Assembly (NCBI GenBank): GCA_964575715.1
Contig: CAZNSG010000053.1
Span: 1-9,822 of the forward strand
DNA: 9,822 nucleotides
Direction of reading: 5' to 3'
Origin: PNAI01 sp964575715
GTDB taxonomy: Bacteria > Pseudomonadota > Alphaproteobacteria > Rhizobiales > Xanthobacteraceae
Shown here in pieces: positions 1-5,552 of the stretch. Made by a program: the position numbers and the translations under genes. The notes below the pieces were generated by a model. That model ran no database searches and was not told the DNA's origin. It saw only the letters and a list, made by a program, of their open reading frames with translations. Position 1 is the first letter of the stretch. Every line of letters begins with the position of its first letter.

Positions 1-11
1 TGTGCATCTGG

Positions 12-110
12 ATTCCGGGTTCGCGGACTTCGCACCCAAGTCGGCTGTAGCCGACTTGGGCAGTATCACTTGCCGATCTCGGGTAAACCCGAGATCGGTG
101 GCCCCGGAAT
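12..110. repeat. Outer inverted repeat (ATTCCGGG/CCCGGAAT) enclosing a palindrome pair
   Basis: ATTCCGGG at 12-19 is exactly mirrored by CCCGGAAT at 103-110. The ends resemble a short intergenic repeat common in Bradyrhizobium-type genomes, in which the two arms normally lie close together; that comparison is from memory. Here the arms are held apart by the A/B palindrome unit at 35-98, which looks inserted into the loop of the older repeat. The element lies downstream of dgt, whose stop codon is at 139-141. No gene is seen in 1-138. Confidence 0.6.
35..98 (+). repeat. Composite palindrome unit 1 (B1-spacer-A1)
   Basis: Palindrome B1 has perfect 12-bp arms, CCCAAGTCGGCT (35-46) and AGCCGACTTGGG (49-60), around GT. 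After the 12-nt spacer cagtatcacttg (61-72) comes palindrome A1 with perfect 12-bp arms, CCGATCTCGGGT (73-84) and ACCCGAGATCGG (87-98), around AA. The centres are 38 bp apart. This is one of four units in the window, taken here as the forward orientation (B then A). B1 differs from the other B copies by paired changes that keep the dyad. Confidence 0.85.
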
Positions 111-138
111 GACTGCTGTAGGGTTTTTCAGCAAACCG

Positions 139-1347
139 CTACCGCAATTCCGGCGTGGAATCGAAAATGCGGGCGTGCTCGACCAGCGCATAGCGGTCGG
201 TCATGCCGGCGATGAAATCGGCGATGCGGCGCGCGCGGGCGGCGGCGTCGGATGTGTCGATGGTTTCAATACCCCATTCCGGCGGCAGGTCGGTAGGCAG
301 CGCAATGTAGTGGGCGAACAAATCGCGCACCACCTTCTCTGCCTCGCCCATGATCCGCATGATCCGCTGATGCCGGTACATGCGCGGATAGAGGAAGCCC
401 TTGATCGCACGGTCGGCTTCCGCCATTGCCGCCGAGAACGCAATGACCGGCGCGCCGGCGCGGCGCACATCTTCCACCGAACGGGGGGCAAGAACCTGCA
501 GAAGGCGCGCGGATTGCGCGATGACATCTTCGATCATCCGCGCGATGAGGCGGCGCACGAGTTCATGCACGCGGCGCGCCGGCTCGATGCGCGGATGCCG
601 CGCGGCGATCGCGCGCAGAATTTCGCCAACCGGAGGAACTTGCGCGATCTCGTCCAAGGTAAACAGTTCGGCGCGCAGACCATCGTCGATATCGTGCGCG
701 TCATAGGCGATGTCGTCGGCGATGGCGCCGACCTGGGCTTCCGCGCTGGTGTGATTCCACAATTCCAGATCGTGGATTTTTGAATATTCGGCAATGGCAC
801 GGGGCACGCCGCGCACGGCATAGCGGACGACCGGCTGACCGGCGCGGTCGGTGAGCGGCCCGTTGTGTTTGACCAGGCCTTCCAGCGTTTCCCAGCTCAG
901 ATTGAGCCCATCGAATTCAGGATAGCGCCGCTCAAGCGCGGTGACGACGCGCAGCGTCTGGGCATTGTGGTCGAAGCCGCCAAAATCGCCCAGGCAATGA
1001 TCGAGCGCGCGTTCGCCGGCATGGCCGAATGGCGGATGGCCAAGATCGTGGGCAAGTGCGCAGCCCTCGGCCAGATCCTCATCGAGGCCGAGCGCGCGGG
1101 CGAGCGAGCGCGCGATCTGGGTGACCTCAAGCGTGTGGGTCAAGCGGGTGCGGAAATGATCGCCCTCATGGAAGACGAATACTTGCGTCTTGTGCGCAAG
1201 CCGGCGGAATGCCGTGGCGTGGATGATACGGTCGCAGTCGCGGCGGAAGGCGCTGCGTGTGGGACTCGGCGGCTCAAGAAAAAGCCGTCCGCGGCTCTTG
1301 CCCGGATCGGACGCATAGGGCGCGCGCATCGCCGCCTCGACCGCCAT
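139..1347 (-). CDS. dgt: dGTP triphosphohydrolase-like HD-domain protein
   Basis: This is a deoxyguanosinetriphosphate triphosphohydrolase-like enzyme of the HD superfamily, expected to hydrolyse dNTPs to the deoxynucleoside and inorganic triphosphate in the cytoplasm and so limit dNTP pools. The metal site is readable. Numbered from an upstream in-frame TTG at 1365, it has the histidine of THTLEV (H77), the AHDLGHPPFGHAGE block (H106, D107) and the aspartates of ADDIAYDAHD (D217/D218). The family N-terminal signature SRGRLFLEPPSPTRSAFRRDCDR and FRRLAHKTQVF are also present. About 400 residues fits the short dGTPase-like form. I chose the ATG at 1347, the first ATG after that TTG; another ATG at 1329 is possible. 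It is divergent from erpA, with repeated 14-mers between them. Exact substrate preference among dNTPs cannot be read from sequence. Confidence 0.93.
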   Translation of the reverse strand: MAVEAAMRAPYASDPGKSRGRLFLEPPSPTRSAFRRDCDRIIHATAFRRLAHKTQVFVFHEGDHFRTRLTHTLEVTQIARSLARALGLDEDLAEGCALAHDLGHPPFGHAGERALDHCLGDFGGFDHNAQTLRVVTALERRYPEFDGLNLSWETLEGLVKHNGPLTDRAGQPVVRYAVRGVPRAIAEYSKIHDLELWNHTSAEAQVGAIADDIAYDAHDIDDGLRAELFTLDEIAQVPPVGEILRAIAARHPRIEPARRVHELVRRLIARMIEDVIAQSARLLQVLAPRSVEDVRRAGAPVIAFSAAMAEADRAIKGFLYPRMYRHQRIMRIMGEAEKVVRDLFAHYIALPTDLPPEWGIETIDTSDAAARARRIADFIAGMTDRYALVEHARIFDSTPELR

Positions 1348-1354
1348 GGGATAT

Positions 1355-1410
1355 GCTCGATTCAATATGCTTAATTGAATAGGCTTAATTGAATAGGCTC
1401 GATTGACCTG
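1355..1410. repeat. Four tandem 14-nt repeats in the dgt/erpA divergent promoter region
   Basis: Four head-to-tail 14-mers fill this stretch: gctcgattcaatat (1355-1368), gcttaattgaatag (1369-1382), the same again (1383-1396) and gctcgattgacctg (1397-1410). The two middle copies are identical and the outer two share gctcgatt. TTCAAT (1361-1366) and ATTGAA (1374-1379) also form an inverted repeat with a 7-nt gap. AT-rich tandem motifs upstream of both start codons suggest repeated binding sites for a regulator of erpA and/or dgt. They do not match the Irr or RirA boxes I know, so the factor is unknown. Confidence 0.7.
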
Positions 1411-1430
1411 AGCCTTGAGCGTACTTAACT
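1403..1430 (+). promoter_or_regulatory. Possible erpA promoter
   Basis: TTGACC at 1403-1408 is a good -35 match. It is followed after 16 nt by TTAACT at 1425-1430, a poor -10 match (3 of 6). Transcription would begin near 1437, which fits an erpA start at 1460 or 1472 and excludes the upstream TTG at 1415. The -35 box lies in the last copy of the 14-nt tandem repeat, so a protein bound to the array could affect it. Weak evidence. Confidence 0.28.
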
Positions 1431-1471
1431 ATCAGCCTAGTCAGCTTGCAACGGGCGCAATGAACGGATCG

Positions 1472-1801
1472 ATGGCAACGAACATCACCATGACCGAGCG
1501 GGCGGCGCGGCGGATCGGCGAAATCCTCAAAGCCGAGCCGGCGGGCAGCGTACTGCGCGTGAGCGTGGAGGGCGGCGGCTGCTCGGGTTTTCAGTACAAA
1601 TTCGATGTCGATCGGTCCCAGGCCGCCGACGATCTCATGATCGGGAGCGAAGGCGCCGCCGTGCTGATCGATACCGTGTCGTTGCAATATATGGCCGGCG
1701 CGGAGATCGATTATGTCGACGATCTGATTGGCGCTGCCTTCCGCATCAACAACCCGAAGGCCAAGGCGTCCTGCGGCTGCGGCACGAGCTTTACAGTTTA
1801 G
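1472..1801 (+). CDS. erpA: A-type iron-sulfur cluster carrier/insertion protein (ErpA/IscA/HesB family)
   Basis: A 109-residue A-type carrier that binds an Fe-S cluster and passes it to apo-proteins in the cytoplasm. The three conserved cysteines are present: C37 in GGGCSGFQYKF and C101/C103 in the C-terminal CGCGTSF. The LIGAAFRINNPKA segment before the last cysteines is typical of the family. The start is uncertain. ATG 1472 gives MATNITMTERAARR, which matches usual family N-termini; ATG 1460 adds four residues; a TTG at 1415 would lie inside the probable promoter. None has a strong ribosome-binding site. ErpA and IscA paralogues are hard to separate by sequence; the stand-alone location, outside an isc or suf cluster, favours ErpA. 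IlvD, also in this window, is an Fe-S enzyme of the kind such carriers serve, but no direct link is shown. Confidence 0.92.
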   Translation: MATNITMTERAARRIGEILKAEPAGSVLRVSVEGGGCSGFQYKFDVDRSQAADDLMIGSEGAAVLIDTVSLQYMAGAEIDYVDDLIGAAFRINNPKAKASCGCGTSFTV

Positions 1802-1803
1802 CA

Positions 1804-1835
1804 ATCGCCTACTTGGATCTTATACCAACGGCGAT
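1804..1835 (+). terminator. Possible stem-loop downstream of erpA
   Basis: ATCGCC (1804-1809) pairs with GGCGAT (1830-1835), and inside it TTGG (1813-1816) pairs with CCAA (1825-1828). The structure starts 2 nt after the erpA stop codon. There is no U tract, so it is not a classical intrinsic terminator; it may end or protect the erpA transcript. Its right side overlaps the left end of the MITE-like element. Confidence 0.25.
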
Positions 1836-1847
1836 AAGTAATGACCG

Positions 1848-1919
1848 TCATCCTGAGGTGGCCGCCATAAGCGCGTTAACGCGCGTCTTCGACGCGCTAT
1901 GGCGGCCCTCGAAGGATGA
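1848..1919. repeat. Long imperfect hairpin, TCATCCT...AGGATGA
   Basis: The outer arms are TCATCCT (1848-1854) and AGGATGA (1913-1919). The inner arms are GGCCGCCAT followed by AGCGCGT on the left (1860-1876) and ACGCGCT followed by ATGGCGGCC on the right (1892-1907), with one bulged A on the left. This resembles the CATCCTGAGG...CCTCGAAGGATG repeats common in Bradyrhizobium-type intergenic DNA and is related to the copy at 2288-2326. Confidence 0.7.
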
Positions 1920-1926
1920 GCGGCAA

Positions 1927-1989
1927 CCGATCTTGGGTTTACCCAAGATCGGCATATTAATTGCGCAAGTCGGGTAAACCTGACTTGCG
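1927..1989 (-). repeat. Composite palindrome unit 2 (inverted: A2-spacer-B2)
   Basis: A2 has perfect 12-bp arms, CCGATCTTGGGT (1927-1938) and ACCCAAGATCGG (1941-1952), around TT. Relative to the other A copies a C-G pair is replaced by T-A (1934/1945), a compensatory double change. An 11-nt spacer, catattaattg (1953-1963), precedes B2, with arms CGCAAGTCGGGT (1964-1975) and ACCTGACTTGCG (1978-1989) around AA. B2 has one mismatch (1972/1981), which would be a G-U pair in plus-strand RNA. Centres are 37 bp apart. Read on the minus strand, the order and central dinucleotides are the same as in units 1 and 4. Confidence 0.85.
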
Positions 1990-2002
1990 ATGCCGTCGCC
2001 CA

Positions 2003-2065
2003 CCGATCTCGGGTTTACCCGAGATCGGAATTACAATGCGCAAGTCGGCCAAGGCCCGACTTGCG
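2003..2065 (-). repeat. Composite palindrome unit 3 (inverted: A3-spacer-B3)
   Basis: A3 has perfect 12-bp arms, CCGATCTCGGGT (2003-2014) and ACCCGAGATCGG (2017-2028), around TT. After the 10-nt spacer aattacaatg (2029-2038), B3 has perfect 10-bp arms, CGCAAGTCGG (2039-2048) and CCGACTTGCG (2056-2065), with a diverged centre, ccaaggc. The unit follows unit 2 in tandem, 13 nt away and in the same orientation. Confidence 0.83.
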
Positions 2066-2087
2066 GTGGCTCGCGGAGTTTACCATC

Positions 2088-2133
2088 GGGCCGCGCTCGC
2101 GCGGACCCGTTGGCTCGCACCTCAGGGTGACGG
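2088..2133. repeat. GC-rich hairpin and CTCAGGGTGACGG tail of a common intergenic repeat
   Basis: GGG-CCGCGC (2088-2096) pairs with GCGCGG-a-CCC (2099-2108) across a TC loop. It is followed by ggctcgcacctcagggtgacgg, which mirrors the left arm of the MITE-like element. It forms the right inner part of that element rather than a separate gene or RNA. Confidence 0.55.
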
Positions 2134-2212
2134 AGATGAGTCAGTGATTGCTGCCGCTGGTATTATACGGAATCCGGTTGATCAGCTCTCTCGTCTTTGC
2201 CGGGCTTGACAC

Positions 2213-2278
2213 CACAAGTCGGGTTTACCCGACTTGTGCATTATTACGTGCCTGATCTCGGGTAAACCCGAGATCAGG
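2213..2278 (+). repeat. Composite palindrome unit 4 (B4-spacer-A4)
   Basis: B4 has perfect 12-bp arms, CACAAGTCGGGT (2213-2224) and ACCCGACTTGTG (2227-2238), around TT. The spacer is cattattacgtg (2239-2250). A4 has perfect 13-bp arms, CCTGATCTCGGGT (2251-2263) and ACCCGAGATCAGG (2266-2278), around AA. Centres are 39 bp apart. This is the best preserved unit. It lies 72 bp beyond the 3' end of the efflux operon and directly beside another repeat (2288-2326). Confidence 0.87.
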
Positions 2279-2287
2279 TGGCCGCCC

Positions 2288-2326
2288 CATCCTTCGAGAC
2301 GGCCGCTGCGCGGCCTCCTCAGGATG
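2288..2326. repeat. CATCCTTCGAG...CTCAGGATG REP-like hairpin
   Basis: The outer arms are CATCCT (2288-2293) and AGGATG (2321-2326). The inner arms GGCCGC (2301-2306) and GCGGCC (2310-2315) enclose a TGC loop. This is a familiar intergenic repeat type of Bradyrhizobium-like genomes (from memory). It lies 25 bp beyond the stop codon of the RND permease and could stabilise or end that transcript, although it has no U tract. Confidence 0.65.
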
Positions 2327-2350
2327 AGGGCGGGAAAGCGCGGAGATCGA

Positions 2351-5300
2351 TCACTCCGCCGCCACGGCGGGCTTGCGCGGGGGCTCGGAAACTTCCTCGA
2401 GCTGCGGCTCAAGCCGACGCTTGAGCATGCGGTCAAACCGGTCGAGGTAGAGATAAACGACCGGAGTAATAAACAACGTCAGCATCTGCGACAGTATCAA
2501 ACCACCCACGACCGCAATGCCGAGCGGTTGACGCAACTCAGAGCCCGCGCCGCCGCCCAGCGCGATCGGCAGCGCCCCAAAAATCGCGGCGAACGTGGTC
2601 ATCATGATCGGCCGGAAACGCAGCAGGCAGGCCTCGCGGATCGCCGCTTCGGCGCTCATTCCCACCCGCCGGCGGTCGATGGCGAAGTCGACCATCATGA
2701 TGGCGTTTTTCTTCACGATGCCGACCAGCATGACGATGCCGATCATGGCGATCACGGAGAGATCCATGCGGAAAAGCAGCAACGTTAGCAGCGCGCCGAT
2801 GCCCGCCGACGGCAGGCCGGAGATGATCGTGATGGGGTGAATGAAGCTTTCATAGAGAATGCCAAGCACCACAAAGGCCGCAAAGACCGTCGCCAGGAGG
2901 AGGATGCCCTGGCCCTTCAACGACTCCTGGAACACCTGTGCCGTGCCTTGGAACCCGGTCGAAATGGTCGCCGGCAGGTTGAACTCGCCCTCGATTTTTT
3001 GAATCGCCGAAGTGGCGTAGCCGAGCGAATAGCCGGGCGCCAGATTAAACGAGATGGTGACCGCAGGCTGTTGTCCCTGGTGATTTACAAGCAGCGGTCC
3101 AACTGTCTCGACCAGTCTGGTCACCGCGGAGAGCGGGATCGATTGACCCGATGGTGTTCCGCTTCCTGCTATGCCAGCGCCCGGGGCGCCCGCTCCGCCC
3201 GCGGCACCACCGGTGTTGGTCTTCAAGAAGATTTTCGACAGGCTCGAAGGGTCGGTCCTGAACTCGGGCATGGCCTCGAGAATGACGGGATAGTCGTTGC
3301 TCGCGGTATAGATCGTCGCCACCTGGCGCGTGCCAAACGCGTTGAACAGCTCCTGCCGCACCTGGTCGATGGTGATGCCGTAGGCGGCCGCTTTTTCGCG
3401 ATCGACTTCGATCATCATCTGCGGGTTGGTGACATAGAGGTCGGTCGTGACGTCAAGCAGTCCCTCTACTTTGGCAATCTTGTCGCGCAGCTCGGGGGCA
3501 ACGCGGTACAGAGTCTCGGTATCGCTGGACTGCAAGGTGTACTGGTACTGGCTCTTGTTGATCCTGCCCCCGACATTGATGTTCTGGATCATCTGGAAGA
3601 AAACCGACATGCCGGTGACGCTGCTGGCCTGCCGGCGAAGCCGTTGGCGGATCTCGTCCAATGATCCGCGCTCCGACTTCGGCTTGAGCGCAACGAGCAT
3701 GCGGCCCTGGTTGCCGGTGGCGTTGGGTCCGCCGACGCCCACGGTTGAATTGACGTAGAGTACCGCCGGATCGGCGCGAATGATTTCCGCCACCTTGCGC
3801 TGGCGCTCGACCATGGCATCGAACGAAATGTCGGATTTGGCCTCGGTGATGGCCAGCATGTAGCCGGTGTCCTCGGTGGGGAAAAATCCTTTCGGTATGG
3901 CGATGTAGAGCACGACCGCGCCGACGATCGTCGCCAAGGTAATCATCAGCGTGATCGGCTTGTAGGCGATCACCTTGTCGAGCGCCCATTCGTAGGACCT
4001 GAGCCAGCTCTGGAAAAGCCGTTCGAACATCTGCAGCACGACGTTCTGCTTCCGCTCGCCATCGTGTCGCGCGCGCAATACACGCGCGCACAGCATCGGC
4101 GTGAGCGTGAGCGAAACGAAGCCTGAAATCACGATGGCGACGGCGATGGTGACTGCGAATTCGCGGAACACGCGTCCCACGATGCCGCCCATCAGCAGCA
4201 CAGGAATGAACACGGCGATCAGCGAGAAGGTGATCGAAACGATGGTGAATCCGATCTCGCGCGCGCCCTTGAGCGCAGCCTCGAATGGCCGCATGCCGCC
4301 TTCGACGTGACGGACGATGTTCTCCAGCATGACGATGGCGTCGTCGACCACAAAGCCGACCGAGAGCGTGAGCGCCAGCAAAGTCATGTTGTTGATGGAG
4401 AAGCCAAAAGCGTACATCGCCGCGCAGGTGCCTACGAGCGATATGGGCACAGCGAGGGCCGGAATGATGGTCGCGGAGGCCGAACGCAGGAACAGGAAGA
4501 TGACGAGGATGACCAGAACAAATGCAATGAGCAATGTTTCCTGCACGTCCAAGACCGCCTGCCGGATCGAAATCGAGCGGTCGAGCAGCGTTTCCATGCT
4601 GATCGATGGCGGCACTTGCGCGCGGAACTGTGGCAACTTAGCGCGAACGGAATCGATGACATCGACGGTGTTGGCGTCGGGCTGGCGCTGGATCGCGAGC
4701 ACAATGGCGCGCTGATTGTTGAACCAGCTCGCAATCTTGTCGTTCTCGACGCTGTCGATGACGCGCGCGATTTCTTCGAGCTTGATCGGGACGCCATTGC
4801 GCCAGGCCGCAACAACATCCTTGTAATCGGACGCATGCCGCATTGCTCCCGAAGCGAGCAGCGTGACGTTGCGGTCGGGTCCCGACAAGGTGCCCACCGG
4901 CGTATTGGAATTCGCCTTGGCGATGACGGTGCGGACATCGTCGAACGAGATGTTGCGTGCTGCCGCCGCGACCGGATCGACCTGCACGCGCACGGCAAAT
5001 CTCTGCACGCCAAAGACCAGCACCTGAGCAACGCCCGACAGCTGCGAGATCTGCTGCGCGAGCATGGTCTCGGCGTATTCGTTCACGGTCGATAACGGCA
5101 GGGTCGGCGAGATCAGGCTGATGTAAAGCACCGGGAATTCGCCCGGATTGACCTTGCGGAAGAACGGCGGCGTGGTCATTTCCACCGGCAAACGGCGCGC
5201 CGCGACAGCCAGCGCGGTCTGCACGTCGAGCGCGGCCCCGTCGATATCGCGATTGAGATCGAATTGAATTGTGATCCGCGTCTGTCCGAGCGTCGATTGC

Positions 5301-5551
5301 GACGTCATCGACGAGATGCCGGCAATGGTGGAAAATTGCCGCTCGATCGGACCCGCGACCGAGGCCGCCATCGTCTCGGGACTCGCGCCCGGCAGATTGG
5401 CGGTGACCTCGATGGTCGGGAAATCCACCCGCGGCAGCGCCGCCACCGCAAGCAGCCGATAGGCGAAGAAACCAAACACAATGATCGACGCGGTGATGAG
5501 TGTGGTCATCACCGGCCGCCGGATGCTGGTCTCCGACAGAGATATGGACAT
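2351..5551 (-). CDS. RND (HAE1/AcrB-MdtBC type) efflux pump permease
   Basis: A 1066-residue inner-membrane resistance-nodulation-division transporter, which uses the proton gradient to expel drugs or metabolites from the periplasm and inner membrane. The length and order fit the family: TM1 near residues 13-35, a first large periplasmic loop, TM2-6, a second loop and TM8-12. The proton-relay residues are present: D403-D404 in the TM4 motif GFVVDDAIVMLENI and K948 in the TM10 motif GIVKKNAIMMVDFA, equivalent to AcrB D407, D408 and K940. FREFAVTIAVAI is also typical. A Gly/Ala/Pro-rich insertion (about 781-803) lies in the second periplasmic region, where AcrB has its docking subdomain. The start follows the adaptor stop by one base (TGA-C-ATG), so translation is probably coupled. 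It is closer in style to MdtB/MdtC than to AcrB. The substrate is unknown and no outer-membrane channel gene is adjacent. Confidence 0.95.
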   Translation of the reverse strand: MSISLSETSIRRPVMTTLITASIIVFGFFAYRLLAVAALPRVDFPTIEVTANLPGASPETMAASVAGPIERQFSTIAGISSMTSQSTLGQTRITIQFDLNRDIDGAALDVQTALAVAARRLPVEMTTPPFFRKVNPGEFPVLYISLISPTLPLSTVNEYAETMLAQQISQLSGVAQVLVFGVQRFAVRVQVDPVAAAARNISFDDVRTVIAKANSNTPVGTLSGPDRNVTLLASGAMRHASDYKDVVAAWRNGVPIKLEEIARVIDSVENDKIASWFNNQRAIVLAIQRQPDANTVDVIDSVRAKLPQFRAQVPPSISMETLLDRSISIRQAVLDVQETLLIAFVLVILVIFLFLRSASATIIPALAVPISLVGTCAAMYAFGFSINNMTLLALTLSVGFVVDDAIVMLENIVRHVEGGMRPFEAALKGAREIGFTIVSITFSLIAVFIPVLLMGGIVGRVFREFAVTIAVAIVISGFVSLTLTPMLCARVLRARHDGERKQNVVLQMFERLFQSWLRSYEWALDKVIAYKPITLMITLATIVGAVVLYIAIPKGFFPTEDTGYMLAITEAKSDISFDAMVERQRKVAEIIRADPAVLYVNSTVGVGGPNATGNQGRMLVALKPKSERGSLDEIRQRLRRQASSVTGMSVFFQMIQNINVGGRINKSQYQYTLQSSDTETLYRVAPELRDKIAKVEGLLDVTTDLYVTNPQMMIEVDREKAAAYGITIDQVRQELFNAFGTRQVATIYTASNDYPVILEAMPEFRTDPSSLSKIFLKTNTGGAAGGAGAPGAGIAGSGTPSGQSIPLSAVTRLVETVGPLLVNHQGQQPAVTISFNLAPGYSLGYATSAIQKIEGEFNLPATISTGFQGTAQVFQESLKGQGILLLATVFAAFVVLGILYESFIHPITIISGLPSAGIGALLTLLLFRMDLSVIAMIGIVMLVGIVKKNAIMMVDFAIDRRRVGMSAEAAIREACLLRFRPIMMTTFAAIFGALPIALGGGAGSELRQPLGIAVVGGLILSQMLTLFITPVVYLYLDRFDRMLKRRLEPQLEEVSEPPRKPAVAAE

Positions 5552-5552
5552 G

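Larger units (their letters stand above)
1822..2163. mobile_element. MITE-like non-coding element with imperfect terminal inverted repeats
   Basis: The left end 1822-1845 and the reverse complement of 2140-2163 match at 17 of 24 positions; both begin ATACCA, share CGGC and end TGAC. Just inside, cgtcatcctgaggtg (1846-1860) matches the reverse complement of the right side, cgtcaccctgaggtg, after a 7-nt insertion on the right. The ends therefore pair over about 40 nt. The 342-bp interior has no credible gene and is filled with palindromes: a long imperfect hairpin (1848-1919), two A/B units (1927-2065) and a GC-rich hairpin (2088-2108). No clear target-site duplication is visible. A transposase elsewhere would be needed for movement. 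It sits between convergent erpA and the efflux operon. Confidence 0.6.

Noticed and set aside
35..98. Palindromes as intrinsic terminators of dgt, erpA or the pump operon
   Set aside because: None is followed by a U tract on the relevant strand. They may still affect transcript ends, but the classical terminator call is not supported.
70..783. Long open frames antisense to dgt (also 865-1374 and antisense to erpA at 1385-1804)
   Set aside because: They are mirror frames of GC-rich real genes, have Arg/Asp/Gly-rich unrecognisable products, and overlap clear HD-domain and Fe-S carrier genes.
1348..1365. Upstream TTG start for dgt at 1365
   Set aside because: It adds six residues that look unlike the family, lies within the 14-nt tandem repeats, and an ATG follows at 1347.
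35..2278. Palindromic repeats resembling a CRISPR array
   Set aside because: Spacers are only 10-13 nt, two palindrome types alternate, orientation flips and no cas genes are present.
1961..2436. Short open frames (82-84 codons) within the repeat region
   Set aside because: They are composed of the palindromic repeats themselves and encode low-complexity repeat translations, with no ribosome-binding site worth noting.
2837..5095. Plus-strand open frames of up to 275 codons inside the RND permease gene, and one of 254 codons (5913-6677) inside the adaptor gene
   Set aside because: The minus-strand genes have complete family motifs over their whole length. The antisense products show no domain and arise from high GC at third positions.
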